From Zygaena filipendulae (lineage: Eukaryota > Arthropoda > Insecta > Lepidoptera > Zygaenidae), in assembly GCA_907165275.2 (NCBI GenBank), contig OU015659.1:4568501-4632500 (forward strand): a stretch of DNA of 64,000 nt, in the 5' to 3' direction. Numbering within the stretch: the first letter of the stretch is position 1; each line of letters starts with the position of its first letter. The notes beneath the pieces were generated by a model. That model saw only the letters and a list, made by a program, of their open reading frames with translations. It was not told the DNA's origin and did no database searches. Shown piece after piece: positions 54,037 to 64,000 of this stretch. Position numbers and translations under genes: made by a program.

Positions 54037-54654
54037 AAATCTGTTTTATTGTTCTGTTACCTACTCTTTTTTCATCGTCCCCTCTTTTCTTGGAAATATT
54101 TCCAGTGTGCAGACAAGCAGATCCTACTGTTTTATGATATGTATACTTTGTATATGTAGGTAGGAGAGACTATAGATTTAAAGCGCTCGTGGCCACACCT
54201 CTATGATTGATGTTTTTATTGTTATAGCAATGTAAAAAAACATTTAATGGACCGCGGTGTCACATTACCATTATTTTTGTAACAAATCACCGCCGGTGCC
54301 CGCTTGGCACAGCTTGCTTCCACATGTGTAACATAGTGAGTGCACTACTTAATAACAACGTCGACCTACGCACGCCAAATCTCGGCCGAGGGCGCACACC
54401 TTTGCTTTGGTAAATTGGCAGTAGCATATGTCTTAGAAAAAAAAATGCATCAACACCCGGCTAATGCTCCACACTGCGCATCCCTCAAATCCGCCTTTTT
54501 GGAGCAACTTTTTGTATTATCATGCAGTAGGTATATTATAGAGATAATATTACATCAAATCCCTAAAAATTAAATTGCCTTCATTGCACTAATAATAATA
54601 GTTACGAAAACCTGGTTTCAATTGCGGCCAATGTAGATTGAAAATAATATAAAA
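54037..54654. other. Spacer without a gene
   Basis: ACAAATCACCGCCGGTGCCC near 54283 shares its first 13 bases with the island at 9187. Frame 54340-54573 is unrecognised. Confidence 0.4.
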
Positions 54655-54930
54655 TACTAGCTATTTCCCCCACGGTTTCAGTTGCGACAATTTTTTGTAT
54701 ATGGATGAAAAGTTTCCTAGGTTCTTTCTAAGAACTAAAGAACTAAATTACTAGTAGGTACCATATGCAAAAAAGCTATTCCCCACAATTACAACTACCG
54801 ATGTGAATTTACGAGACTCTCGGGAACTCCTTGTTCCAAGATAAAAGTACCCCATGTTAATGAAAGAATTTTAAGAATCTCTTACCGTAGTTCCAGAGAT
54901 TATCTACCATTTACAAACAAACTTTATCTC
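54655..54930 (+). repeat. R1 repeats, two nested decayed heads
   Basis: A first head TACTAGCTATTTCCCCCACG, GTTTCAGTTGCGACAATTTT is followed after about 110 bp by a second (AAAGCTATTCCCCACAATTA, CTCTCGGGAACTCC, AAGATAAAAGTACCCCATG) and the variant tail (AAGAATTTTAAGAATC, CCAGAGATTATC). Confidence 0.6.
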
Positions 54931-55394
54931 TTTTCAATACTTGCATAGAATAAAATAATTACTTTTATAGTATACCTACATATGTCTATTGAAAGATTAT
55001 TTCGGAGTGGAAAGAGGCGTGTGATCTCAATAAAATTACTTATTAGTTACTTCAAATTTATGCTCCTATAAAATTGAAAATTTTATATTAGTAAAGTAGG
55101 TAGGCATATCAAACAATGAAGGATGCGAAATGTGTAAGTGGTTTGCAGTTTGCACTTTGTAACAGAGTGTATAGAACAAAATGTGAAAACACCTTGTCTA
55201 ACAGATGTTATCTGAGGGAGGTAAACAGTGACGCTTACAGATTTTTTGTGTTTCACATTCGGCGCACTCTCAAATGGAAAAGGTTTACTGCTAATTTCAT
55301 AAACTTTATGTTTTGTTCTTTTCATTTAGGGTGTGTATACTAATACTAATGGGTCCACGCAAAGTAACTACATATAGAACCTATAAATCTTACC
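54931..55394. other. Spacer without a gene
   Basis: AT-rich. Complementary frames at 55083-55343 are unrecognised. Confidence 0.45.
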
Positions 55395-55522
55395 GTCGCA
55401 CTCAGAGTAGTTTTAATAATTGGTATTTAATTTTAAGTAGGTAAAGGCTTAAAACAAAATTGCCGCAATCAGAGACGTTCATTAAATTAATGTTAATTGG
55501 CATTTAACTGAGTCTAACCAAC
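55395..55522. repeat. R5 MITE-like element, copy 3, right-truncated
   Basis: GCACTCAGAGTAGTTTTAAT, TTAATTTTAAGTAGG, CGCAATCAGAGACGTTCATT, GTTAATTGGCATTTAACTGA. The right inverted end is missing. Confidence 0.7.
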
Positions 55523-56707
55523 GAGTTTGTTTAGTTATGATATTAAATATAAATCCTTTAGTTGCTCATGATACCTGTATTGATTAAGGTAATTTAATAC
55601 CTATACGTGTTTACAAAGAGCACAAATCTTGATAGTAATTTCAAATGAGCGAATCCTATCAATAAGTTCTTATAGTTAACAAAAAACAAAAAAAATGATT
55701 TTAAGAATTTAAAATAAAATGAAATCTAGGACTAGAGTCCTTGTCAAGACCAAACAAACAAGCTCCACCTCGATGGGGTTGCGTTGCGTCGTTTTCTTCT
55801 GTGGTCGTGGGCTCCATAATCGAATAAGCTCTATGTCAATAATATTGCATTATCATCCGAACACACGAATTTTCATTTCGATACGACAACAAAAAGTAGG
55901 TTACAAATTAAAACTAATTAAGATTTATTGTATTGTTAGTTACAAGTGAAGCTAATATACTCGTATAAAGCGTGTTAAAATGGTCCTTACGACGTAAATT
56001 TATTATCGTTTCCATTCAAACTATTCGGGACGAAAAATAAAATGTTACATCGTAAATGGCCAGTTACAAGTAAGATAAGAGCTGTATCGAGTTACAAATC
56101 TATTTTACTCTCGATTCCATAGTGAAGAGATAACTCTACAGATAAGGCGGTTTTGCACGGCGCTAGCATAGTGTTTGAACAATAGGATTACAAGATGAAC
56201 ACAATGGATCATGGCTGTGAAGGTGCGCTGAGAGCCTAATCTCGTTTTACAACGGCTGTGGACAAAATGTTGTAACAAGATTACACGAAGCCACGCTTTA
56301 GCGATTGTTTGGCTATTAGGTAACGTGATGTGATTTTTGAATTATTCGTGTCAAGGAACAATAATTTGAACCTTCACAAAAATCCGATTCTTTTAAAAAT
56401 TTCAAACCTCCATATAAATAGCTAGAGCAGGCGTCGTCGATCGATCAAAATGGTTGAATTAGTGAGGAAGGTCGGTAATCGGTATCGACTTCGTTTATGT
56501 ACGTACTATAATTATTAGCATCAGCAGTCTTTTAGATGTTCCCAATACTGGTTGAGACCTATCATTTTTTTTGCTTTTATGTGGGTGATAGTCCACCACA
56601 CGGTCCATAGATAGGCTGATAGATTTCACACCGCAGTATATACTTCAATGTTTCACACACGCTTTACTTACGTATATGTAGTTCTGCCCCGACCACTACA
56701 TTTTATA
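55523..56707. other. Unique sequence
   Basis: No gene seen; short frames only. A GC-richer part at 56140-56300 has no recognised pattern. Confidence 0.4.
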
Positions 56708-56910
56708 AATGACTTCGGAAAGGGAGGAGGTTCTAGGTTCGACTGTATATTTGTTTTTTTTTTTGCATTATTATTTAATCTCACTTATATTTTTGATCCA
56801 TCGAAATTTCAACCCTACTTCCCTACGTCTTTTTAAAGGAATTTTTCGAAAAATCAAAATTTCGGTTTTACTTCTTTTTATAAGGTCGAACATTCGACGG
56901 ACTGGAATCG
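56708..56910 (+). repeat. R3-related repeat
   Basis: AATGACTTCGGAAAGGGAGG, AGGTTCTAGGTTCGACTGTA, a T-rich stretch, then diverged sequence ending near ATAAGGTCG. Confidence 0.55.
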
Positions 56911-58014
56911 GAGTAGGTACCTAAGGTTAAAATAAGACTGCCATAAGAAGTGTTGGTCAGGGATTGGTCTTCTTCAACATTTTAATTGCATGTACCTGTA
57001 ACCTGTATTCGACCACAACTGCTTATTAGATATGTATGACGCAATCGTCACATATTTTTTTACCCCATGCCCAAAGAAGTTTAAAAAGTTAAGATAAAAC
57101 AGCCACTTGTTTGTTATGGTGAAGTGTTCGCACTATCTCCCATATTTCAACGCCAGCTGCCAGATGCGCTCCCGTTTGTAGGTGGGTCGAAATATTTCAG
57201 TATTGGCACGACATTTTTTAATGTTTAATACGAAAAAAAAACTATTTAAAACTAAAATGCAAAAGTTTTATGATTGAACCAAACGGAGACGTCACTGACA
57301 GACGATTGCTAATAGTACTAGAGAACGGCTTGCGGTTTAGGCCTTTAGTGTTTAGGGCTCCTATACGAATGTCGTACAATTACTTACAATAAAATAAGCA
57401 ATTATAAAAACCTATTAATATTCATAATAAATACAACGTTGTGCCGTATCTTAATATAAAGTTTGTGTAATATTTTCTTATTGTTAGTTGTGACCGCAGA
57501 CATCTGACCAATGTCGCGGTTGTGTGTCCGCTGTTTTGGGACACGTTGCGCCTAATTGGTATGTCTCCTTGGTTAAATACTCTGAGGTTAATATAATTTC
57601 TTTTGGGTCATTAAATAAAAAAAACAAATAAGGAATTTCATTCCAATATGCAAATTTTATTTTATTTTTTTTAATTATCGAACATTCGCTGAGGCCGTAG
57701 TCTATATCACGTCAGCCGCAAGCTTCGGTGGGGTGCGTGCCGGAAGCAGGTTGGCGGAAGAAGTATTTAGGCGCGTGGCGTTTTTGTGGTGGCTCTGAAA
57801 CGTTGGAGGGTTTCGCTGACAGATGGAAAGGACTTCGCTTCAGCTTCGCCGCCGTGTAATCGAATTACTGTAGTGTACATGTGCATTTGACTGCTGGTAG
57901 GCGTGGTAGACTAGGATATTTTAAGAAATTTCTTATAAGAGTTTATAAAAAAATATACGTATTATTTTTTTACTTTATGAACTTTAACTGGTGTGATTCT
58001 TTGTCTTTATACTA
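56911..58014. other. Unique sequence with islands at 57480-57560 and 57700-57870
   Basis: GCGGTTGTGTGTCCGCTG and GGTGGGGTGCGTGCCGGAAG are examples. No frame above 60 codons. Confidence 0.4.
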
Positions 58015-58222
58015 AACTAGCTGTGCCCCGCGGTTTCACCCGCGGTAATTGCGGAGTTTCCGCGGGAATTCCGTGATAAAACGTACCCTATGTCTTTCTC
58101 TGTACCCCTGAAAACGTGCATGACAAATTTCATCCAAATCCGTTCAGCCGTTTTTGCGTGATTGAGTGACAAACATCGAAACATCTAAACATCCACACAT
58201 TCACATTTATAATATTAGTAGA
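58015..58222 (+). repeat. R1 repeat, best-preserved copy
   Basis: AACTAGCTGTGCCCCGCGG, TTTCACCCGCGGTAATTGCG, GAGTTTCCGCGGGAATTCCG, GTACCCTATGTCTTTCTCTG, TACCCCTGAAAACGTGCATG, AAATCCGTTCAGCCGTTTTT, TTTATAATATTAGTAG. Complete from head to tail. Confidence 0.85.
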
Positions 58223-58596
58223 ATTACGTACGCACGTAGGTGAATATTATACAGCCATTTTTAAAGTCTTATTTATTGAAATATATATTATATTTTTTAC
58301 TTTATCAATTACCTACCTACTTACCTGTATAATTTCCTGTTTGAAAAGTTTTAAAATTATAATAGGTATTGGGTATACAATTCATCCGGTAATAACGACC
58401 AATGGAATTAAAAATAAGAAATGTGATTAACACATTTACGATTAGACATTAAAGAGTTACTCATAATATGTAACATTCATAAAGCTATCACAGAAACACA
58501 TCCCGACTGAAGTTGAACCATAGAAATTAGTTATCAGCGAACATCGCTTCCGTTTGACGTCAAGAGTCCATAAATTGCGCGTTTTTAATTTCCTTT
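58223..58596. other. Spacer without a gene
   Basis: AT-rich; nothing recognised. Confidence 0.5.
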
Positions 58597-58837
58597 ACTT
58601 CAGGGCCCTTATTCACTTTGACCAATACCACTTGCCCATAACACTCGTCCCAAAAACGCATTTCCAAACGTTCTGGATGCCAAAATATTAGAAATGATTA
58701 TTCTTTATGCCATAACAGACGTTGTAAATGTATTTTTTTTGGAGTAAAACTTCATCGATTACGAGGGAAAGACAGTTGTTGCGGCGTCTTATCTTAACGC
58801 GGCGTGTTATGGCCATAGTGAATAAGGGCCCAGAAGT
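58597..58837. repeat. R6 MITE-like element, complete copy
   Basis: 241 bp with 21-bp terminal inverted repeats ACTTC(A/T)GGGCCCTTATTCACT, one mismatch. Sub-terminal CCCATAACACTCG at the left mirrors GGCGTGTTATGG at the right. No coding capacity. The flanks do not show a clear target duplication. Confidence 0.75.
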
Positions 58838-60562
58838 GCAATACGACGCAGCACGCAACAATCTGTCAACGGTTCTTCCCGTCTTTATCTCAACACAACG
58901 TTCGCGCCAAATAGATCTATGTATTTTAGAGCTATAACCATTGATGTAAAAAACGTACGGAATGGCCGTAACTAAACGAATGTAGAGTCAACACGTACGA
59001 ATGACTTCCGCTAGAACAGAAGACAATGAGTAAGTATAAATTAACGGAACAGAAGTAATTTGTTTATAGGTATCTACTTGTAACACTTTGTTAGTTTCTA
59101 GTATTTTTAATAGCGTATTTTGTCTTATCGGTTTTTAAGACAAGGGAAAGATCGGATTGAGTTTATGCACGACGTAACATTCTCATTTTCTCTAACGTAG
59201 GTAGTTATAGTGTTTTCATACCATTTAATTGTAAATAGGTACTTCAAATATACTTTTGTAGGTTAAGCATTGCAGGTATTAAACATATTTATATTTAGGT
59301 AGATATAGTAAAAAAATACAAAGTCGTTCAATCCTTGGCACGTAGCTCGTGTCCCAAGAGGTAAGTTTTTTTCTATTCCCATTGAAGATTTTCATAATCG
59401 CGCCCTCGTGTTTAGCCAAAAATAAATACCGAAGATTTTTGTTTTTTATTACCTACCATCGAAATAGGGTTGTGCTGCTGCAAATTGATAAAAAAGGTAA
59501 TGTGAACCAAATGTTATATTAAAAATAATGAACACACTACATACATCTATTTTAAGCTCCTGACAACATTCATTTCTAATTTAAGAACATAAAATTTAGT
59601 CCACAATCCAGATGGTATAGATAAGTAGTAGGTACGTATAGCAAAAAAAGACCGCATATAATTGCCATAACATATTCCTACCGTAATTTCAATTGGTACC
59701 TACTACAAAGTCTGCAGTTTGAACCCACAACATAGTCGTAGTTGTAAAGTTTTATGAGAGTTTAAATTCAAATTGTTCTAAGTATATTCAAAACGGAAAT
59801 GACCTATTAGAGAGGCAAAGCAGCTGATGTAAAGCGGACAAGCGGGAGAGCAAGAGCGCTTGAGCGGCGCAGCGCTACGCGGCGGACAACGCGCGCTCGC
59901 GCAGCTGCCAGTGTCAAAAATCGCCGAGATCGCGAAACGCGCCTTCCGTTTCCGCTCTATTGTAGTGCCAGCCAGTCCTTAGCTCGAGGGTGGACGTGAA
60001 TTGACATCACCAAATAATGCGGCAAAACATCGATTGAACAGAAACCTTCAGATATTCACGGCAAACAAATTGAGTAAATAATTGAGACGACTGTACACAA
60101 TCGCATGACATGTTGTGAGGTTGAATTTGTTGAAGAATGTGTGTGTATTGTATGCTCTATTGTTAATTTCGTAGCCAACTAGAAAGTCTATTGTTACAGT
60201 AGAGGGTTCACAAAAGGTCTTATTATATCTAATTAAACAAATTGCATGGCGCAAAAGCTGCTAATGTCATTTAGGTACAATTGAGGGCTAGGTACGGGAG
60301 TAAGTGACAAGTGACACCGCGACATTGTGGGAACATGCTACCAAGCTGTGCACGCCACAGTGACTCGGCGGCGTATTGTGAACAGCTATTGTTTGCCAGC
60401 GAACTAGTTAGTCCAGTACCGTGACTTTTATCCAACCATCAAATTTTAATATAATACAACAGTGAGCCACGCAACTATCAAATATATAAGTTTAATATAT
60501 AAAATATTATGCAACATCATTCATGTAATGTCCGATGAGAGCGTGGAGCATGATAAAAAAAT
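58838..60562. other. Unique sequence with islands at 59820-59960 and 60300-60420
   Basis: The first is CpG-rich (GAGCGCTTGAGCGGCGCAGC, TACGCGGCGGACAACGCGCG). The second includes GGCGTATTGTGAACAGCTAT and CTATTGTTTGCC, which fits a Sox-type site. The rest is AT-rich with TAGGTA runs. No gene is seen. Confidence 0.4.
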
Positions 60563-60748
60563 ATAGCTATTTCACGAGGTTCCGCCCGCGTGAATTTCGA
60601 GATTTCCTCGGGGATGCCGGTATAAAAAGTATCCTATGAGTCTTCATTCCAGATTTCATCCAAATCGGTACAGCCATTTCAGCGTAAAGGAGTAAGTATC
60701 AAACACACACGCACAGACTTACGCTTTTTTAATATTTATACGTATTAT
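60563..60748 (+). repeat. R1 repeat
   Basis: TATAGCTATTTCACGAGG, TTCCGCCCGCGTGAATTTCG, GGTATAAAAAGTATCCTATG, AGATTTCATCCAAATCGGTA, CAGCCATTTCAGCG, ACACACGCACAGACTTACGC. Confidence 0.75.
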
Positions 60749-62397
60749 AGAATATTTATCGAGGCGTAGATAAATATTATTGAAGTAGAAGCAGGTGTTA
60801 ACTACAATTCTAGCGGAACTATAATATTACCATAAACCACAGCATAATTTATCTCCAATGCTATAGTGGTTAGGAAAATGAGACGGAATTTAGACCAGAC
60901 ATTCCTCTAATGGAGGCCGTTTTTTTCATTCGAAGGTAAGTTGAGTTACTTATTTGCGTTGTTGATATCTTTTCTTTCTTCTTTTTTATGGACTTTCGCA
61001 TTTTAGCCAGTTCCAAGTAAAATTTATTAGATCAATATATTTTCTATTGAAATGCTTCGTTGTACGGTTTGAGCAAGGTATAAGCCACGGTAGGTACTAT
61101 AGCTTGCAAGAACTTTCTCGGAGCTCTTGGAGGAAACCGAAGAAATCAGCTCGAAATGTCATAATTATATCTTCTTGAGCACATAAAAAACCGTCACTGT
61201 GAAAATTATTGTTCAATACAGCACCTTGTTACACAACAAAATCCATTTTTAACCATTTTTTATCGACATGAAAATAAATGACCGAACCGCCATCTTTAAT
61301 TCCCGCCAAAAAACTCTAGTTGATATCTATTAGCAATCAGCTATAACACATGTTATCTTTTTTTCAAATAAAAACCTTTATTGACGCGGCGCGTTATCGT
61401 TACGCGGTGTATAACGTCAAATAGGTACCTAGGTACCTACCGCTGCATCATACTTCGAAGTTCGAACTGTTGAAAATAATATGGTATGTTTGAATTTTAA
61501 AAAGTAATTACGTTCAATGAAGCCCCTTAGCATAATGTTCCTTTTTTTTCCTTCAAAATCTCAATTAAGTTTAATCCACATTACCGCGGAGAAAGCTGCC
61601 GCGCACGTGCGTCCGCGCACCTGCCGACTGCACCCCCGAGTGTTTGGGGGTGTCGCACCGAAAACGGCGTATGTTGTGGCTCCAAAATCCAATGGTATTA
61701 CAATTAAAATGGTAATTGCAGTATATCGATTAGTATCAGTTTGCTGTTAAAAAGTGAAATAACATCGCACTTGCATGCGCGTCCCACGCCGCTAACCATA
61801 TCCCTTCTTATGTATCCAAGCCAACGATTCACAAAACTCAGGTTAGGTTAGTATAACAGATTTTCAGTGTCAATGACGCAAATCCACACTTTTTTTTAAA
61901 TTATGCATGTTTTATTGATATGGTTGTCTACCTACCTTTAATTAAACATTCGTAGGTAAGACTTAAGTAAGTCTTTCATTAGCGTTGTAAAATAGGTAGA
62001 ATGTATTGCATTGAACAGAATTGGAATTTTGACCGTTGGACTGCTTACAATATAGAGTAGGTCTACTTACAATTAGTATTACATGTAGGTATTATCTGTT
62101 ATATAGTCTATATAGTCTGTGTATATAGTCTAATTTAAAATATATAGGCTTGGTCGAACGACCATGTTCGAGATTTATTCGGGTAAATGAATAGAAAGGT
62201 AGGTAATTTTTATTGTATGGGCAGAGAAAATTATTTATTTCAATTGTTCTTATTCGAATTATAATGTAATTGTCAAAGCTCTTTTTTTAATTTTATTAAT
62301 ACTTCAACAAACTTCAAAAAACTTGAACAAACAGGATATGAAAAATTTGGATTTTAAAGGTCAAAGAAATACAATATAACTATAGCAGTGGCGCTAC
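60749..62397. other. Unique sequence with an island at 61590-61690
   Basis: The island (GAAAGCTGCCGCGCACGTGC) sits in a 77-codon frame without recognised content. At 61382-61416 TGACGCGGCGCGTTATCG and TACGCGGTGTATAACGTCA resemble the sub-terminal part of R6. Confidence 0.4.
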
Positions 62398-62444
62398 CAC
62401 ACTTCGAAACACCACGCGGGTGAAGTTGCGGGCAACAGCTAGTC
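62398..62444 (-). repeat. R1 repeat, head fragment
   Basis: CACACTTCGAAACACCACGC, GGGTGAAGTTGCGGGCAACA, GCTAGT on the plus strand. Confidence 0.6.
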
Positions 62445-62744
62445 GCAACTTAAAAATGCGATGATTGAAGCGCGATGTCAACAGGAAACTACTTAAACGG
62501 CACTTGATACAGGTTCATACCGCTAATATTAGGGGAGCACAATGGAGTAGGCCTGCGGAAGCTCTATGTCCGCCGGATGTCGGACCACCATCGACTACAC
62601 GAGTAATCATCGTGGGCGCGGAACACTATGAATAATGATTAAACGAGCGACATTATCAAGCTCGTGATGATTCATTTTTGAATATACTAATAATATAATT
62701 ATAATGTTAAATATAGAAAAATCACAGAGAAAATCTATAAAATG

Positions 62745-62905
62745 CTTTGTCCTGAATGACTAACTCATGGATCAACGCACAGCTAAAGCCGCTGATCGTA
62801 TAGAGACCTGAAATTTGGAGGGTACGTGTTCTTTATACGACGTAGGCTGATAAGAAAGGATTTTTCGAAACTCAACCTCTAAGGGGGTACCTACCTAATA
62901 CCTAT
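62745..62905 (-). repeat. R2 repeat, copy 2
   Basis: On the plus strand: TTGTCCTGAATGACTAACTC, ATGGATCAACGCACAGCTAA, GCCGCTGATCGTATAGAGAC, CTGAAATTTGGAGGGTACG, AAGAAAGGATTTTTCGAAAC. Reverse complement of 33596-33770 with moderate divergence. Confidence 0.7.
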
Positions 62906-64000
62906 AGTGATGTGATCCATAGTATCTTGATGTTTAAGGTGTGTCAATGTTTGTTGTAATGAAATATTCGAAGAAGTAAAAAATGTTTTTGTATAATTTA
63001 CCATAATATCTATACAGTAGAATGCGGAAACTGCTGAGATTGTTTTCTAAAGACATTGTGGAAATAATGCTGTCCATTCATACTCATTCATAAAAAGGAG
63101 AGGAACTAAAAAAATGGGGTAAGAACAGACGTTCCCACGAGCCATAGAAAATGATAATTGCATTTTTTTTTTCGCCCAAAATCATTACGTGATACTATGC
63201 AAGTGAGAGAGCTTAAGCGTCTCAAAAAGTCAGCCCAGTGCAGTCAGTCGGCAATAGACATTGTTTATGACACCTTTACATTAAGACCGCCGACACAAAA
63301 AGCAAAAGTTTGTGTGACGCACGCTGGCTTTATACCGCGCACGTAGGAAACGCACCTCCGGGATAAAAGTTTAGTTTTAAAACAACATTCTCACGTTCCG
63401 TGTCCATTGTAAACACTAAACGCCAGGGGACGCCCGTTACGTTTCGTTTACTGCCACCATTGTTCAGCTATGAGCTTGTGAATTGTAAACAACACCGTGA
63501 AAAGTTTGATACACACTGAATCCTAGTGTTTTAGGATGAGCTGATTTAAATAAAAAAAAACATTTACCTACGCTACGTGGTATGGAATGGAAACATAGGT
63601 AGTAGTTTCCCTCGGACTCTAGTTGTCGAGTCATGGCAGTATGAATGAATCGACATCACCGTCTGTCATTCGGCATCGAAATCGATACAGTCACGTACGA
63701 ATACATTCCACTGCATTCGCTCCAATCAATAAAGGTTCCAATACGGTCAAGTATTATTGATATAAGAAAATAAACAGAGTACATTATTATGATTATTGGC
63801 TAGATCAAGAAAAGTACAACATATCTGGACTAGAGTTTCTGAAAGTCAGTTAGAAACCAGGTTCCTCAGCTTGTGTCTCAAATGCAATTATTCAAAGCTT
63901 AAGATCATAAGATCATGTTTAGGTACTGCAGAAAGATAAAAAAAATCGTTTAAAATAGTCGCTCGCTATTGTCTGTGCTATTGCCATAAGTAGGTTTAAT
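62906..64000. other. Unique sequence with an island at 63180-63480
   Basis: GC-richer, non-repetitive, with CAGCCCAGTGCAGTCAGTCG, GGCTTTATACCGCGCACG and GCCACCATTGTTCAGC. Frame 63158-63346 is unrecognised. The end of the window is AT-rich. Confidence 0.4.

Overview
The window looks like nuclear DNA of a moth or butterfly. It is AT-rich, the runs TAGGTA and GTAGGTACC recur everywhere, and it carries several short repeat families I associate with Lepidoptera, plus two insect-type LTR retrotransposons. The assignment to Lepidoptera is recognition from repeats and composition, not a database match. I find no host protein-coding gene that I can defend, no rRNA, no functional tRNA and no CRISPR array. 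Apart from the two retrotransposons, most open frames are short, lie in AT-rich or repeat sequence and match nothing I recognise.

Element 1 is a BEL/Pao LTR retrotransposon on the minus strand (15827-21673). Its two 530-bp LTRs show no differences on reading through, it has a 5-bp target duplication (TGCAT), a tRNA-Phe-type primer site, and one open 1245-codon frame. The frame encodes gag, zinc knuckles, aspartic protease and a complete integrase, but the whole reverse transcriptase and RNase H block is missing. The gap closes in frame at about 18112, between residues 702 and 703. This is the most interesting object here: a young, precisely inserted element that must have used reverse transcriptase from elsewhere. 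Element 2 is a compact Ty1/copia element on the plus strand (28479-32966). It has 163-bp LTRs with no differences seen, a GTTTT target duplication, a primer site matching the anticodon-half of initiator tRNA-Met, and an intact 1309-codon gag-pol frame with all expected catalytic motifs.

The rest is a mosaic of small repeats. Family R1 (core GGTTTCACCCGCGG, often ending in a TTTATAATATTAG tail) has more than 30 copies or fragments on both strands. A tRNA-derived SINE has one complete copy (5814-6088), one internally deleted copy, one truncated copy and one degenerate relative. Family R3 (ACCGACTTCC...GGAGGAGG) includes a 270-bp internal tandem duplication and lies next to a 437-bp foldback with 176-bp arms. 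Two MITE-like families have two or three copies each (R5: 25092, 45479, 55395; R6: 53590, 58597). Further palindromes and hairpins stand at 3218, 7767, 35311, 45303, 49690, 50130 and 51273.

Between the repeats lie GC-richer, non-repetitive islands, densest at 35560-36840 and also near 4060, 9060, 9590, 11440, 12490, 24190, 24590, 26700, 39480, 41480, 46900, 48840, 57700, 59820, 60300, 61590 and 63180. They have no convincing long frames. They could be promoters, small exons or conserved cis-regulatory sequence of a neighbouring gene with large introns or intergenic spaces; only comparison with related genomes can tell.
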